Positions 26,519 to 34,693 of a stretch of DNA of 47,154 nucleotides are shown one piece after another (position 1 is the stretch's first letter; every line of letters begins with the position of its first letter). The notes beneath the pieces were generated by a model. That model was given only the letters and a program-made list of their open reading frames with translations, did not search any database and was not told the DNA's origin. This DNA is from JBBQHM01 sp038323965 (GTDB lineage: Bacteria > Verrucomicrobiota > Verrucomicrobiia > Chthoniobacterales > UBA10450), in the NCBI GenBank assembly GCA_038323965.1, contig JBBQHM010000005.1, positions 1 through 47,154 on the forward strand, read 5' to 3'. The position numbers and the translations under genes were made by a program.

Positions 26519-26831
26519 GCAGCTTCCGTCGCTTGCAAAGCGGTCGCTCCAGCCGATAATAAGCGAAGTCGGTAATCCGCTTCGATTATCGAGCGTCCGC
26601 AGTTTTCGACGATGCAGGTATTTACAATGCGACGGTTCGCAAATTCGCCAGTTCGTTGGTTAATCAGCGCGGTACGCCATTTCTTCGAGGCGGTTTTCAC
26701 GATTTCGGGAGTGGAGTTTCCAGCGGCAGCGCCCCATGCACACGAGCTGATTCGACGTGCGCGCGCCGCGGACTGTGCATCGCGTGATGCGCTCCACCCG
26801 CAGGACCATTCGGAAAAGAATAATCAATATC
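26519..26831 (+). other. Gene-free 313-bp stretch with a bulged stem-loop; long leader of the RRM gene
   Basis: No convincing gene is seen. GATAAT-AAGCG (26555-26565) pairs with CGCTT-CG-ATTATC (26578-26590), an 11-bp stem with a 2-nt bulge that could end the sulfotransferase transcript. The rest could be promoter and 5' leader of the RNA-binding protein gene. A 62-codon minus-strand frame (26512-26700) is not supported by context. Confidence 0.4.
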
Positions 26832-27359
26832 ATGAGATCTCAGTCATCCGGGAGACCATCGCGCGGACGTTCGCGTGGCGGCCGCTCTCGCAGCAGGGGC
26901 AATTACAATGGCGGACCGCGGAACGAAACCGCGCGGGCCGCAACACCGAAGACATTTTGGCAGCGCGTAGCTGCGTTCTTCAGTGGTGGCGAAAGTTCCA
27001 CCAAGCCGGCGCCGGAAAGACAGCGCACCAACGGCTCTTCACCGCGACCGGAAGCAGGCAACCGTCCGCAGCGACGGCCTGAAAACGTCGAGGTCACATC
27101 GGGCCGTCTCTACGTCGGCAACCTCTCATTCGATGCCACGGAGAGCGACTTGTTCGAGCTCTTCAATGGCGTTGGGGTCGTGCAAACGGCGGAAGTCGTA
27201 ACCTACAAACACAATCAGCGAAGCAAAGGTTTCGCGTTTGTGCAGATGCAGACGACGGAGGAAGCGCAGCGCGCAGTCAAAGAGCTGCACGACAAGGACT
27301 TCATGGCTCGCAAACTTGTCGTTAGCGGCGCGAAATCCACCGAACACGCGCGCGACTGA
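26832..27359 (+). CDS. RRM-domain RNA-binding protein with Arg/Gly-rich N-terminus
   Basis: 175 aa from ATG 26832 (an upstream in-frame start at 26757 adds 25 basic residues). Residues 1-35 are Arg/Ser/Gly-rich (RGRSRGGRSRSRG), an RGG-like disordered tail, followed by a linker containing WQRVAAFFSGG. One RRM fills residues 90-170, with RNP2 LYVGNL at 93 and RNP1 KGFAFVQM at 132. Bacterial RRM proteins of this size occur in cyanobacteria, Verrucomicrobiota and others, often cold-inducible. Followed by a strong terminator. Confidence 0.93.
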   Translation: MRSQSSGRPSRGRSRGGRSRSRGNYNGGPRNETARAATPKTFWQRVAAFFSGGESSTKPAPERQRTNGSSPRPEAGNRPQRRPENVEVTSGRLYVGNLSFDATESDLFELFNGVGVVQTAEVVTYKHNQRSKGFAFVQMQTTEEAQRAVKELHDKDFMARKLVVSGAKSTEHARD

Positions 27360-27380
27360 TCAGCGGACAAATTAACTTCA

Positions 27381-27424
27381 AACCGGGAGATTGGCGTTGA
27401 GCTGGTCTCCCGGTTTTGCTTTCT
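27381..27424 (+). terminator. Intrinsic terminator of the RRM gene
   Basis: AACCGGGAGA (27381-27390) and TCTCCCGGTT (27406-27415) form a perfect 10-bp stem with a 15-nt loop, followed by TTTTGCTTTC. It sits 22 bases after the RRM stop and 10 bases before miaA, so miaA probably has its own promoter in or after it or relies on read-through. Confidence 0.85.
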
Positions 27425-27433
27425 AACCGACTA

Positions 27434-28336
27434 ATGCGCGGCGTTTTCTTTATCGTCGGGCCGACCGCGACGGGCAAAAGCGAATTGGCGGCGGACGTCG
27501 CTCACGAGATTGGCGCGGAAATTATCAGCGCAGACGCATTTCAGGTTTATCGCGGCTTCGACCTTCTTTCGGCGAAACCTTCCGCGGTCACTCTCGCAAA
27601 AGCGCCGCATCATCTAATCGGTGAAATTGACCCGACAGAAGAGATGAACGCGGCGAAATTTGCAAGCCGGGCGCGCGAGTTAATCCATGATATCAGCGGC
27701 CGCCAAAAACCGGTGATCGTCGTGGGAGGGACGGGACTCTATGTGCGCGCAGTAACGCACGGCTTGTCGCCACTTCCGCCAGCGGATTCTTCTCTCCGCG
27801 CTGAATTTGATTCCAAAACAAAGGAAGAGCTGGTCGCGCAACTCACGCTGCTGGATCCGGTGACGGTGACGACGATTGATTTGAGAAATCGGCGACGGCT
27901 CATCCGCGCGATCGAAATTTGTATTGCCAGCGGAGCGCCCGTCTCCTCGCAACGGGTGAACACCGAGCCCCTGGAGCAGCCGATCGGCGTGCTTATTTAT
28001 CGCGAACGGGAAGAGCTTCTCGCGCGAATCGATCAACGGGTGGTCCGAATGCTCGACGAGGGCGCGGTTGATGAAGTGCGACAGGCGGGTCCGATGAGCG
28101 CGACATCTTCGCAGATGATCGGGTTCAACGAGATTCGGCGATTGCATGCCGGCGAAATCTCCCGACTCGAATGCCTTGAAAAAATACAGCGGGCGACCCG
28201 CCAATACGCGAAACGGCAATTGACCTGGTTCCGCCGGCAAACTAATTTCGAATCGCTGAACCTTTCTCAAATCAGCGTCGCCGAAGCGATTGAATGGACT
28301 ACGCAAAAAGCGCGTCTCTCCATCGTGCATGATTGA
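27434..28336 (+). CDS. miaA: tRNA dimethylallyltransferase MiaA
   Basis: Adds dimethylallyl to N6 of A37 in tRNAs reading UNN codons. 300 aa from ATG 27434; an in-frame start at 27416 lies inside the terminator. The P-loop GPTATGKSELA is at residue 8, followed by DAFQVYRGFD, GGTGLYVRAV and RQYAKRQLTWFRRQ. Overlaps hflX by 8 nt. The order miaA-hflX resembles the proteobacterial miaA-hfq-hflX operon but hfq is absent between them. Confidence 0.96.
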   Translation: MRGVFFIVGPTATGKSELAADVAHEIGAEIISADAFQVYRGFDLLSAKPSAVTLAKAPHHLIGEIDPTEEMNAAKFASRARELIHDISGRQKPVIVVGGTGLYVRAVTHGLSPLPPADSSLRAEFDSKTKEELVAQLTLLDPVTVTTIDLRNRRRLIRAIEICIASGAPVSSQRVNTEPLEQPIGVLIYREREELLARIDQRVVRMLDEGAVDEVRQAGPMSATSSQMIGFNEIRRLHAGEISRLECLEKIQRATRQYAKRQLTWFRRQTNFESLNLSQISVAEAIEWTTQKARLSIVHD

Positions 28337-29597
28337 GATTCAGCCGCCGAAAAGTCAGGAACGCGCTCTGCTCATCGGGCTCGAGCAGAAAGGAATTTCG
28401 AAGTGGGATTTGCGCGATTCGATGGACGAATTGCGCGAGCTGGCTACTTCCGCCGGCGCACAGGTGGTCAATACTGTGACGCAGAAATTACATCGGCCGA
28501 CGGCGCCGTTTTATATCGGCAAAGGCAAAGCGCACGAGATCAGGGAGACATTCCAGGATCAGCGGGTCACCTCCGTCATCTTCGATAACGAATTGTCACC
28601 GGCGCAGGGCCGCAATCTCGAGACACTCTTTTCGCGCAAGGTGCTCGACCGCACACAGCTCATTCTCGATATTTTCGCGCAACGTGCGCGCAGCCGGGAG
28701 GGCCGCCTGCAAATCGAGCTCGCGCAGTTGCAATATTTGTTGCCGCGCCTGACGCGCATGTGGACGCACCTCTCGCGGCAAACCGGCGGCATCGGCACAC
28801 GTGGCCCAGGCGAGACGCAGCTCGAAGTCGATCGTCGTCGCGTGCAGGAACGAATCGCGAAAATCGAGCGCGAGCTCACTGCGGTGCGCAAGACGCGGGG
28901 CGTGCAACGCGAAGGGCGCCGGCGTCATCAATGGCCTGTCGCCGCAGTCGTCGGCTATACCAACGCGGGCAAGTCGACGTTGTTGAACCTGCTCACCGGC
29001 GCAGGGGTTGTCGCCGCAGACCGGCTTTTTGCGACGCTCGATCCGACCACGCGCAGTCTTACCCTGCCCAACAAACAGCGCATGCTGTTGACCGATACCG
29101 TCGGATTCCTGCGCAAACTGCCCCACACGCTGATCGAATCTTTCAAGGCCACGCTCGAAGAAGTGAGCGAGGCCGATCTTCTCGTTCACGTCGTCGATTT
29201 GAGTCACCAGAGAGTCGACGAGCAGATCGAGGCGGTCGATACCGTCACGAAAGAGCTGTGTGCGTACGGCAAACAAACTTTGATGGTCTTCAACAAGATC
29301 GACGCGCTGCGGAACCCGGAGCTCGCGCACGTTTATTGCGCGCGGTTTCCACATAGCGTGGCCATCTCTGCCCGCACGGGCGCGGGTCTCGAAGAATTAA
29401 TCCTGACCTTGCAGACTGCGCTGGGCGCGTGGCGATTACGTTCGCGCTTCCGGGTGCCGTTGTCGGAGTCGAACCTGATCGCGGAAATCCATCGCATTGG
29501 CCACGTCCTGGAATTGAAATACGAAGACGAGGATGCGGTGATCGTCGCGCACGTGCCGCCGCAGCTGGAAGTAAGGCTGGCTGCATTCGCGGCGTAA
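28329..29597 (+). CDS. hflX: Ribosome-associated GTPase HflX
   Basis: 422 aa from ATG 28329. N-terminal HflX domain (KLHRPTAPFYIGKGKAHE), the linker with QTGGIGTRGPGETQLE and then a G domain with G1 GYTNAGKST, G3 DTVGF and G4 FNKID. HflX splits or rescues stalled 70S ribosomes, notably in heat stress. The start codon lies inside the end of miaA (8-nt overlap), supporting co-translation. Confidence 0.96.
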   Translation: MIEIQPPKSQERALLIGLEQKGISKWDLRDSMDELRELATSAGAQVVNTVTQKLHRPTAPFYIGKGKAHEIRETFQDQRVTSVIFDNELSPAQGRNLETLFSRKVLDRTQLILDIFAQRARSREGRLQIELAQLQYLLPRLTRMWTHLSRQTGGIGTRGPGETQLEVDRRRVQERIAKIERELTAVRKTRGVQREGRRRHQWPVAAVVGYTNAGKSTLLNLLTGAGVVAADRLFATLDPTTRSLTLPNKQRMLLTDTVGFLRKLPHTLIESFKATLEEVSEADLLVHVVDLSHQRVDEQIEAVDTVTKELCAYGKQTLMVFNKIDALRNPELAHVYCARFPHSVAISARTGAGLEELILTLQTALGAWRLRSRFRVPLSESNLIAEIHRIGHVLELKYEDEDAVIVAHVPPQLEVRLAAFAA

Positions 29598-29642
29598 CGC
29601 GGTTCGCGTTGCGCACACTGCGGAACGAGGGGATTTTGCATC

Positions 29643-29930
29643 GTGCTGCGCTGGCTTCGTAAATTGAACACCCGGCTCGGGCTCGATTCCCGCCCGCGAC
29701 TCCGAAAATTTTTGGTCGGGTTCGTCGGCATCAGCGTGCTCCTGGTCGGGATTCTGATGGTGGTGCTGCCCGGACCGGCGGTGATCATTATCCCGATTGG
29801 CTTCGCGATTCTGGCGACGGAATTTGCATGGGCGGGCCGAGTCTGGAGGCGCGGAAAACTGGTGGTCGAGCGCGTGCGCGAAAGCGCTCCGGTAAAGAAA
29901 GTGGCGCGTACCTTCAGCCGGCGGCGATGA
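29643..29930 (+). CDS. PGPGW-type small membrane protein
   Basis: 95 aa from GTG 29643. Two adjacent TM helices (FLVGFVGISVLLVGILMVVL and VIIIPIGFAILATEFAWA) joined by LPGPA, the mark of the PGPGW (Pfam 09656) group of small membrane proteins of unknown function. Basic flanks on both sides. The TGA stop overlaps the nth ATG (ATGA). Confidence 0.85.
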   Translation: MLRWLRKLNTRLGLDSRPRLRKFLVGFVGISVLLVGILMVVLPGPAVIIIPIGFAILATEFAWAGRVWRRGKLVVERVRESAPVKKVARTFSRRR

Positions 29931-30607
29931 CGGCGCGCGAACGTGCAGCGGAACTGGTGGAGGTGCTGCCCGAAGTCTATCCGGGCGCGCATTGCGAGCT
30001 GCAATTCAAGAATCCGCTTCAGCTATTGATCGCGACGATCCTTTCGGCGCAGTGCACCGACAAGCGTGTGAACATGGTGACGCCGGCTTTGTTTGCGAAA
30101 TACCGGACGGCCAAAGATTATGCAGCCGCGTCGCCGGCGACGTTTGAGGAGGAAATTAAGACGACGGGTTTCTTCAGGAATAAAACGAAAAGCGTCCTCG
30201 GCGCCGCGCGCGTCATCGCAGCGGAGCATGGCGGTAAAGTCCCGGATACCATGGAAGAATTACACGCTCTTCCCGGGGTGGGGCGTAAAACCGCCAATGT
30301 GGTTTTGGGAAATGCGTTTAATAAATCCGAGGGCGTGGTGGTTGACACTCACGTTGCGCGACTCTCCCAACGGCTGCGCTTAACGAAACAAACCGACCCG
30401 GAAAAGATCGAAGCGGACCTTATGAAAATCGTCCCGCGCCAGCATTGGACGATGTGGAGTCACTGGCTGATCTGGCACGGACGCCGTCGTTGTTTCGCAC
30501 GCAAGCCGGATTGCTCGGCCTGTGAAGTTTTCCAGCTCTGCCCGAGCGGGAAAAAGTTTCTCAAAACAGCTGTCGCGCGCAACCCAGCTTCGGACCTGCC
30601 GTCCTAG
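29927..30607 (+). CDS. nth: Endonuclease III
   Basis: DNA glycosylase/AP lyase for oxidised pyrimidines. 226 aa from ATG 29927; a longer frame from 29828 lies inside the upstream gene. HhH motif LPGVGRKTANVV contains the catalytic Lys and VVDTHVARL the catalytic Asp. The 4Fe-4S loop is C-x6-C-x2-C-x5-C (CFARKPDCSACEVFQLC). The TAG stop interlocks with the stop of the convergent gene (CTAG 30604-30607). Confidence 0.97.
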   Translation: MTARERAAELVEVLPEVYPGAHCELQFKNPLQLLIATILSAQCTDKRVNMVTPALFAKYRTAKDYAAASPATFEEEIKTTGFFRNKTKSVLGAARVIAAEHGGKVPDTMEELHALPGVGRKTANVVLGNAFNKSEGVVVDTHVARLSQRLRLTKQTDPEKIEADLMKIVPRQHWTMWSHWLIWHGRRRCFARKPDCSACEVFQLCPSGKKFLKTAVARNPASDLPS

Positions 30608-31197
30608 CGAGCCTGATCGCGGTGCTGGAGTTCCTTGTCGACGCGATCGGTATTTTTCTCCGCGCTCTCGCGGACTTTCGTAAATTGGCTTTCAATTTTT
30701 TCGAGTTCGTTGTCGGAGAGCTTTTCCAGATCGACGAGGTGATCGCGAGCACCGTGAAGTGCGCGGATGAGTTCATCAAGCTTCAGGTGCACGGCTTTGG
30801 CGTCGCGGTTCTGGGTGTTCTGGATCAAGAACACCATCAGAAATGTGACGATCGTCGTGCCGGTATTAATGATCAGCTGCCACGTGTCGGAGTAATGGAA
30901 TAAATGACCGGTGCCAGCCCAGATCAGGATAATCGCAATGGCGATGATGAAGGCCCAGGGCGATCCGAGTATTCGCGACGAGGACCGTGCGAAGACGGCG
31001 AACGCGTCTTTCGCTCGGCAATAGAAATCGCGATCAGCGGGTGCGGAAGCTGTTTTGGAGTCCGGGATATGGCGGAGTGCTCCCTCATCAATCGCAGTAA
31101 CTGGGGAAAATGCGTGCCGATGTCTGTGATCGCTCTCCCTTAGCGTTGATTTTGGCCTCGATTCGGTAACAATAGGAAGCCGTTCCCCATGCAGCAC
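30604..31197 (-). CDS. Low-affinity iron permease family protein
   Basis: About 197 aa from GTG 31197; the true start is uncertain because no ATG is available and the first 65 residues look non-conserved. Two TM helices (FIIAIAIILIWAGTGHLF and WQLIINTGTTIVTFLMVF) precede QNTQNRDAKAVHLKLDELI, the signature of Pfam 04120. The C-terminal 55 residues are a charged helix. Despite the family name, a transport role is not shown. The GTG start overlaps the start of the divergent TPR gene by 9 bp. Confidence 0.85.
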   Translation of the reverse strand: MLHGERLPIVTESRPKSTLRESDHRHRHAFSPVTAIDEGALRHIPDSKTASAPADRDFYCRAKDAFAVFARSSSRILGSPWAFIIAIAIILIWAGTGHLFHYSDTWQLIINTGTTIVTFLMVFLIQNTQNRDAKAVHLKLDELIRALHGARDHLVDLEKLSDNELEKIESQFTKVRESAEKNTDRVDKELQHRDQAR

Positions 31198-33120
31198 GTC
31201 ACCGCATTTTCCAGAGTCGAGGCAGTGCCGTCGGTACCGGCCGCAGTCGCGCGCCCCAATCTCTGGATTCTCAGTAGCTGGCGGGATTTAATCCTTTACG
31301 TCGGGACGCCCCTGCTACTGGTCCCCGCATTTGCGATGGCGCAGGCACGCTGGAGCGTCCAGGAAATTTACCTCTTCGTAGCCGCCTTCGGCGCCATGGG
31401 GCACCACTTGCCGGGAATGATTCGAGCGTACGGCGACCGGGCGCTCTTCGATCGATTCCGCTGGAGATTCATCGTCGCGCCGCTCTTCCTCGTTGGCACC
31501 TGCGTTCTCTTTTACGCTTACGATCTAAAGGGCATTATTCTCGTCGTCTTCTTCTGGGGGGTGTGGCACGGAATGATGCAGACTTACGGGTTTTGCCGAA
31601 TCTACGATGCGAAGACCCGATCATTCGCCGCTATCAATCGGCGGCTCGATTTCCTGACCTGCGCTGTCTGGTTTGCCACTGCGGTATTTCTATCTTCGCC
31701 GCGAATGACAGACACCTTGAGTGCTTACTATTCGACTGGCGCGCCCATGATTCCGCCGTGGATTATCCACGCGTTGCAGCGTGGACTGCTGGCAGTAGCA
31801 ATTGGTGTCGGCGTCCTGTTCTTCGCAAACTTCTTCTGGATGTGGAGTCGCGGGCAACGCCCAAATCCAGTGAAGCTGGCGCTGGTTGTCTCGAGCGTTG
31901 CGTTTTGGTTTTACTGTAACAACGGCGTTACCAACATCATCGCGGGCATCGCCCTGTTCGAGGTCTTCCACGACGTGCAGTACCTTTCTCTCGTATGGAT
32001 CTACAATAGGAACCGGGTAGAGAAGGACAGCTCCATCGGTGGGTTTATGCGTTTCATATTTAGGCGAAGTGGCTCCCTGATTGGTCTCTATATCGGCCTC
32101 ATTTTTGCCTACGGTTCGCTCGCCTTTTTTAACTCGCACCTGCAGGTCCAGAACATTAGCAGGATACTTACAGGTGTGGTAACTGCCTCCGCTCTACTCC
32201 ATTTTTACTACGACGGATTCATTTGGAAGATGCGCGAAAGCTCGACCCGGCAATCGCTCGGTCTGGCCGGCGGGGGTTCGGACATCACGCCCGGAAATTT
32301 CGGATGGATGCTTCATGGTATGAAATGGGTGGCTGCATTTGTCATCCCACTGGGAGCATTCTGGTGGTGGCAATCTCACGGCGCGCCCCCAGATGAACAG
32401 CGCGCGGCGTGGATCGTGGCCGACCTGCCGAACGGCGCGCGCCAGCATTTCAAATATGCCGAGGCTTTACGCACGGCCGGGAAGTTGGACCAGGCGGTCG
32501 AGGAATACGGCATTGTCTTAAAATCGGAGCCGCGTGACGAACAATCGCTAATTTCGCTGGGGGAAATCTATACTTCCCAGTCCAAGTTCGATGCTGCGGC
32601 CGAGTCACTGGCAGCTGCCCTTCAGATCAAGAAAGATGATGGCGAGACTCATTACGATTACGGCTATGTGCTGCAACGGCTCGGTCGCAACGATGAAGCC
32701 GAGGAGCATTTCCGACTTGCGGCCCAGCTATCTCCCAAGTTTCCGTTAGGTCGGCTCAGCTACGGCAAACAGTTGGCGGCGAGTGGTCGGCTGGACGAGG
32801 CAATCAAGAATTTTCAGGCTGCGGTTGATGCTAAACCAGAGTTCGGCATTGCTCGCATCGAGCTGGCCAAGGCCCTCTTTGCCACGGGCGATGTCGATCA
32901 TGCAAAGTCGAATCTAGTCGAAGCCCAGCGCGTTGATCCCAACGAAGCTGGAGCGTTCTATCTGCTTGGAACGATCTACTTGAAGCAGGGAGCGCTTCCT
33001 CAGGCTGTCACCCAATTGCAAGAAGCTTTACGACTCCAACCGGATTTTCCCGACGCCGAACAAAATCTACGGATCGCCCAAAGCGAAGCGGGTCGGTCAG
33101 TAACGACGCCGGGAAACTAG
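31189..33120 (+). CDS. Membrane-TPR fusion protein, unknown function
   Basis: 643 aa from ATG 31189 with AGGAAG upstream. Residues 25-390 are a polytopic domain of about nine TM helices with His-rich elements (GAMGHHLPGMIRAYGD, FFWGVWHGMMQTYG, EVFHDVQYLSLVW, HFYYDGFIWKMRES). Residues about 405-630 are six TPR repeats (e.g. GETHYDYGYVLQRLGRNDEA, AGAFYLLGTIYLKQG). The conserved His/Tyr/Asp residues in or near membrane helices suggest an integral-membrane enzyme or metal site, but the family is not recognised. It is followed 2 bp later by the arginase-fold gene. Confidence 0.85.
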   Translation: MQHVTAFSRVEAVPSVPAAVARPNLWILSSWRDLILYVGTPLLLVPAFAMAQARWSVQEIYLFVAAFGAMGHHLPGMIRAYGDRALFDRFRWRFIVAPLFLVGTCVLFYAYDLKGIILVVFFWGVWHGMMQTYGFCRIYDAKTRSFAAINRRLDFLTCAVWFATAVFLSSPRMTDTLSAYYSTGAPMIPPWIIHALQRGLLAVAIGVGVLFFANFFWMWSRGQRPNPVKLALVVSSVAFWFYCNNGVTNIIAGIALFEVFHDVQYLSLVWIYNRNRVEKDSSIGGFMRFIFRRSGSLIGLYIGLIFAYGSLAFFNSHLQVQNISRILTGVVTASALLHFYYDGFIWKMRESSTRQSLGLAGGGSDITPGNFGWMLHGMKWVAAFVIPLGAFWWWQSHGAPPDEQRAAWIVADLPNGARQHFKYAEALRTAGKLDQAVEEYGIVLKSEPRDEQSLISLGEIYTSQSKFDAAAESLAAALQIKKDDGETHYDYGYVLQRLGRNDEAEEHFRLAAQLSPKFPLGRLSYGKQLAASGRLDEAIKNFQAAVDAKPEFGIARIELAKALFATGDVDHAKSNLVEAQRVDPNEAGAFYLLGTIYLKQGALPQAVTQLQEALRLQPDFPDAEQNLRIAQSEAGRSVTTPGN

Positions 33121-33122
33121 GC

Positions 33123-33965
33123 TTGGTCACCAAGTCAGTTTACCTCGATCTCGATCGGGCCTGGGAACCGGCTCCAGCTGGTCTCCCCACGATCGATGCG
33201 GCTGAGTGGGGCCCCCATCTGCGCTTCTCCGCGCCTCCACGGTTAGTGGAACGGTTCTACGCGGAGGTCGCACCGCAGCTGCCGCCGTTTATCGTCTATG
33301 GCTCGGGTGATTTTCACCATCTCTCAGCGTTGTGGTTACGCCGGGCAAGTGCCGCTGTGGTTCTGGTCTCATTCGACAATCATCCCGACTGGGATATTCG
33401 ACCACCAAAGTGGGGCTGTGGAAGCTGGATCAATCGAGCCTTGGACCTGCCGCAGATCGAAAAAGCAAGCGTCTGGGGTTGCGGGAACTTTGAGTGCTGG
33501 TGGCCCGGACAACTCTGGGGTAATCGGCGGGCAGAACGTGCTGGTAGATTGGAAGTTCACCCATGGGCCGACGGACGAAGTGAGCAGGATCAACAACGTC
33601 GCGGAGCAATCACGCAGCGTAACTGGCGTGATAGATTCGCGGAATTCGTAACCGAGATATCGGGCAGAAAGATTTACGTCACGATCGACATGGATTGTCT
33701 GGATCACGCGCATGCGGTGACGAACTGGGAGAATGGAAGGTTTGATAACAATGATCTCAGCTGGGCGGTGCAGAGGTTGCGTGAGTCATGCGCGGTGGTG
33801 GCTGGCGATATTTGCGGGGCTTATTCCAAACCGAAATATTCCCGGTGGAAGCAGCAGTTCGCTTCGAACATGGATCACCCCAAGGTGTCTTTAGACGACA
33901 CTGATAGCGGGATAGCGATCAACACTGCGTCAGTCGAAGCCCTGCTGCCGATCTTAGCTGGCTGA
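33123..33965 (+). CDS. Arginase/ureohydrolase-fold protein
   Basis: 280 aa from TTG 33123, 2 bases after the upstream stop. Binuclear metal-site residues of the arginase superfamily are visible: GSGDFHHL (H65), DNHPDWD (D85, H87, D89) and TIDMDCLD (D189, D191). Spacing between these motifs is close to that of agmatinase/arginase, but the flanking sequence differs and residues typical for guanidino substrates are not obvious. The substrate is unknown. It ends 12 bp into the convergent EamA-like gene. Confidence 0.82.
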   Translation: MVTKSVYLDLDRAWEPAPAGLPTIDAAEWGPHLRFSAPPRLVERFYAEVAPQLPPFIVYGSGDFHHLSALWLRRASAAVVLVSFDNHPDWDIRPPKWGCGSWINRALDLPQIEKASVWGCGNFECWWPGQLWGNRRAERAGRLEVHPWADGRSEQDQQRRGAITQRNWRDRFAEFVTEISGRKIYVTIDMDCLDHAHAVTNWENGRFDNNDLSWAVQRLRESCAVVAGDICGAYSKPKYSRWKQQFASNMDHPKVSLDDTDSGIAINTASVEALLPILAG

Positions 33966-34298
33966 CACCAGAATAATTCCTGCAGTAATCAGGAGAGCGC
34001 CAAGAATAAGCTGCGTCGAAAGTCGCTCGCGCAAAAACACGGCGGCAGCGATAATAACAACGATGATGCTGGAAGACTGGAACGGAAAAAAGTAACTAAG
34101 CTCGAAGTGCTGCAAGAGAGCAAGGGTTAGGAAAAATGAAACTGTCATTCCAACAATGCCACCAGCGAAAAGTGACATGACCTTTACTTTGGAAACCACC
34201 TCCTGCTTCGCTGTCGTCATGGCATGCTTCAGCAGGACCTGACCCACGACAAAGCCAGTTACTTCAATGATCAGGACGAGGGCAGCGATTCCTTTCAC
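33954..34298 (-). CDS. Small EamA/SMR-like membrane protein (subunit 2)
   Basis: 114 aa from GTG 34298, which is preceded by a strong GGAGGAG ribosome-binding site and overlaps the upstream stop (GTGA). Four TM helices with LLKHAMTTAK and QSSSIIVVIIAAAVFLRERLS, the conserved F-x-R-E-R loop of EamA half-transporters. The size matches ArnE/ArnF-like or SMR proteins, which work as dimers. The pairing with the 132-aa neighbour suggests a heterodimer. Confidence 0.82.
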   Translation of the reverse strand: MKGIAALVLIIEVTGFVVGQVLLKHAMTTAKQEVVSKVKVMSLFAGGIVGMTVSFFLTLALLQHFELSYFFPFQSSSIIVVIIAAAVFLRERLSTQLILGALLITAGIILVSAS

Positions 34299-34693
34299 AG
34301 CTTCTCCTCCAAGCTGGACACAGGTTTGGCAACAATTACCAGGCCAGCGAGAACAACTGCAATACCGCACCAGCGGCGCAGTGAAATGGCTTCTGCCAGA
34401 AAAAGCCAGCTACCCACTGGAACCAAGGCGTGCACCACATTCGAGATGGGGAACGCGATTGAGAGGGGAATATGCTTTAATACATAGAGCCAACTAATGA
34501 AGCTTAGTATCGTGCATAGAATACCAAGCCAGACCCACCCTGACATTAACCCACTAACGCCGAGCCACTCGGTCGGCGCACCAACGGCGGTGGCGGTATG
34601 GGTTGCGCCTACTTTAATGAAGATCTCTGCGGCAGTAACAAGCAAAGCCTCCAGTCCCAGCTGAACCCATGGATTTAGAAACCCGCGCTTCAT
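34295..34693 (-). CDS. Small EamA/SMR-like membrane protein (subunit 1)
   Basis: 132 aa, four TM helices. LKHIPLSIAFPISNVVHALV and FLAEAISLRRWCGIAVVLAG correspond to the SMR/EamA core (proline in TM3, E-x-x-x-x-x-R-x-x-G loop). The ATG overlaps the GNAT-like gene stop by ATGA and the stop overlaps the next GTG. Analogous paired proteins (ArnE/ArnF) flip an amino-sugar linked to undecaprenyl phosphate; a lipid-carrier role here is inference from size and context. Confidence 0.82.
   Translation of the reverse strand: MKRGFLNPWVQLGLEALLVTAAEIFIKVGATHTATAVGAPTEWLGVSGLMSGWVWLGILCTILSFISWLYVLKHIPLSIAFPISNVVHALVPVGSWLFLAEAISLRRWCGIAVVLAGLVIVAKPVSSLEEKL

Noticed and set aside
26512..26700. 62-codon minus-strand ORF in the gene-free stretch
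   Set aside because: No domain, no ribosome-binding site noted, and it spans a stem-loop; kept as non-coding.
27416..27433. Upstream start for miaA
   Set aside because: It would begin inside the RRM terminator; ATG 27434 matches the family N-terminus.
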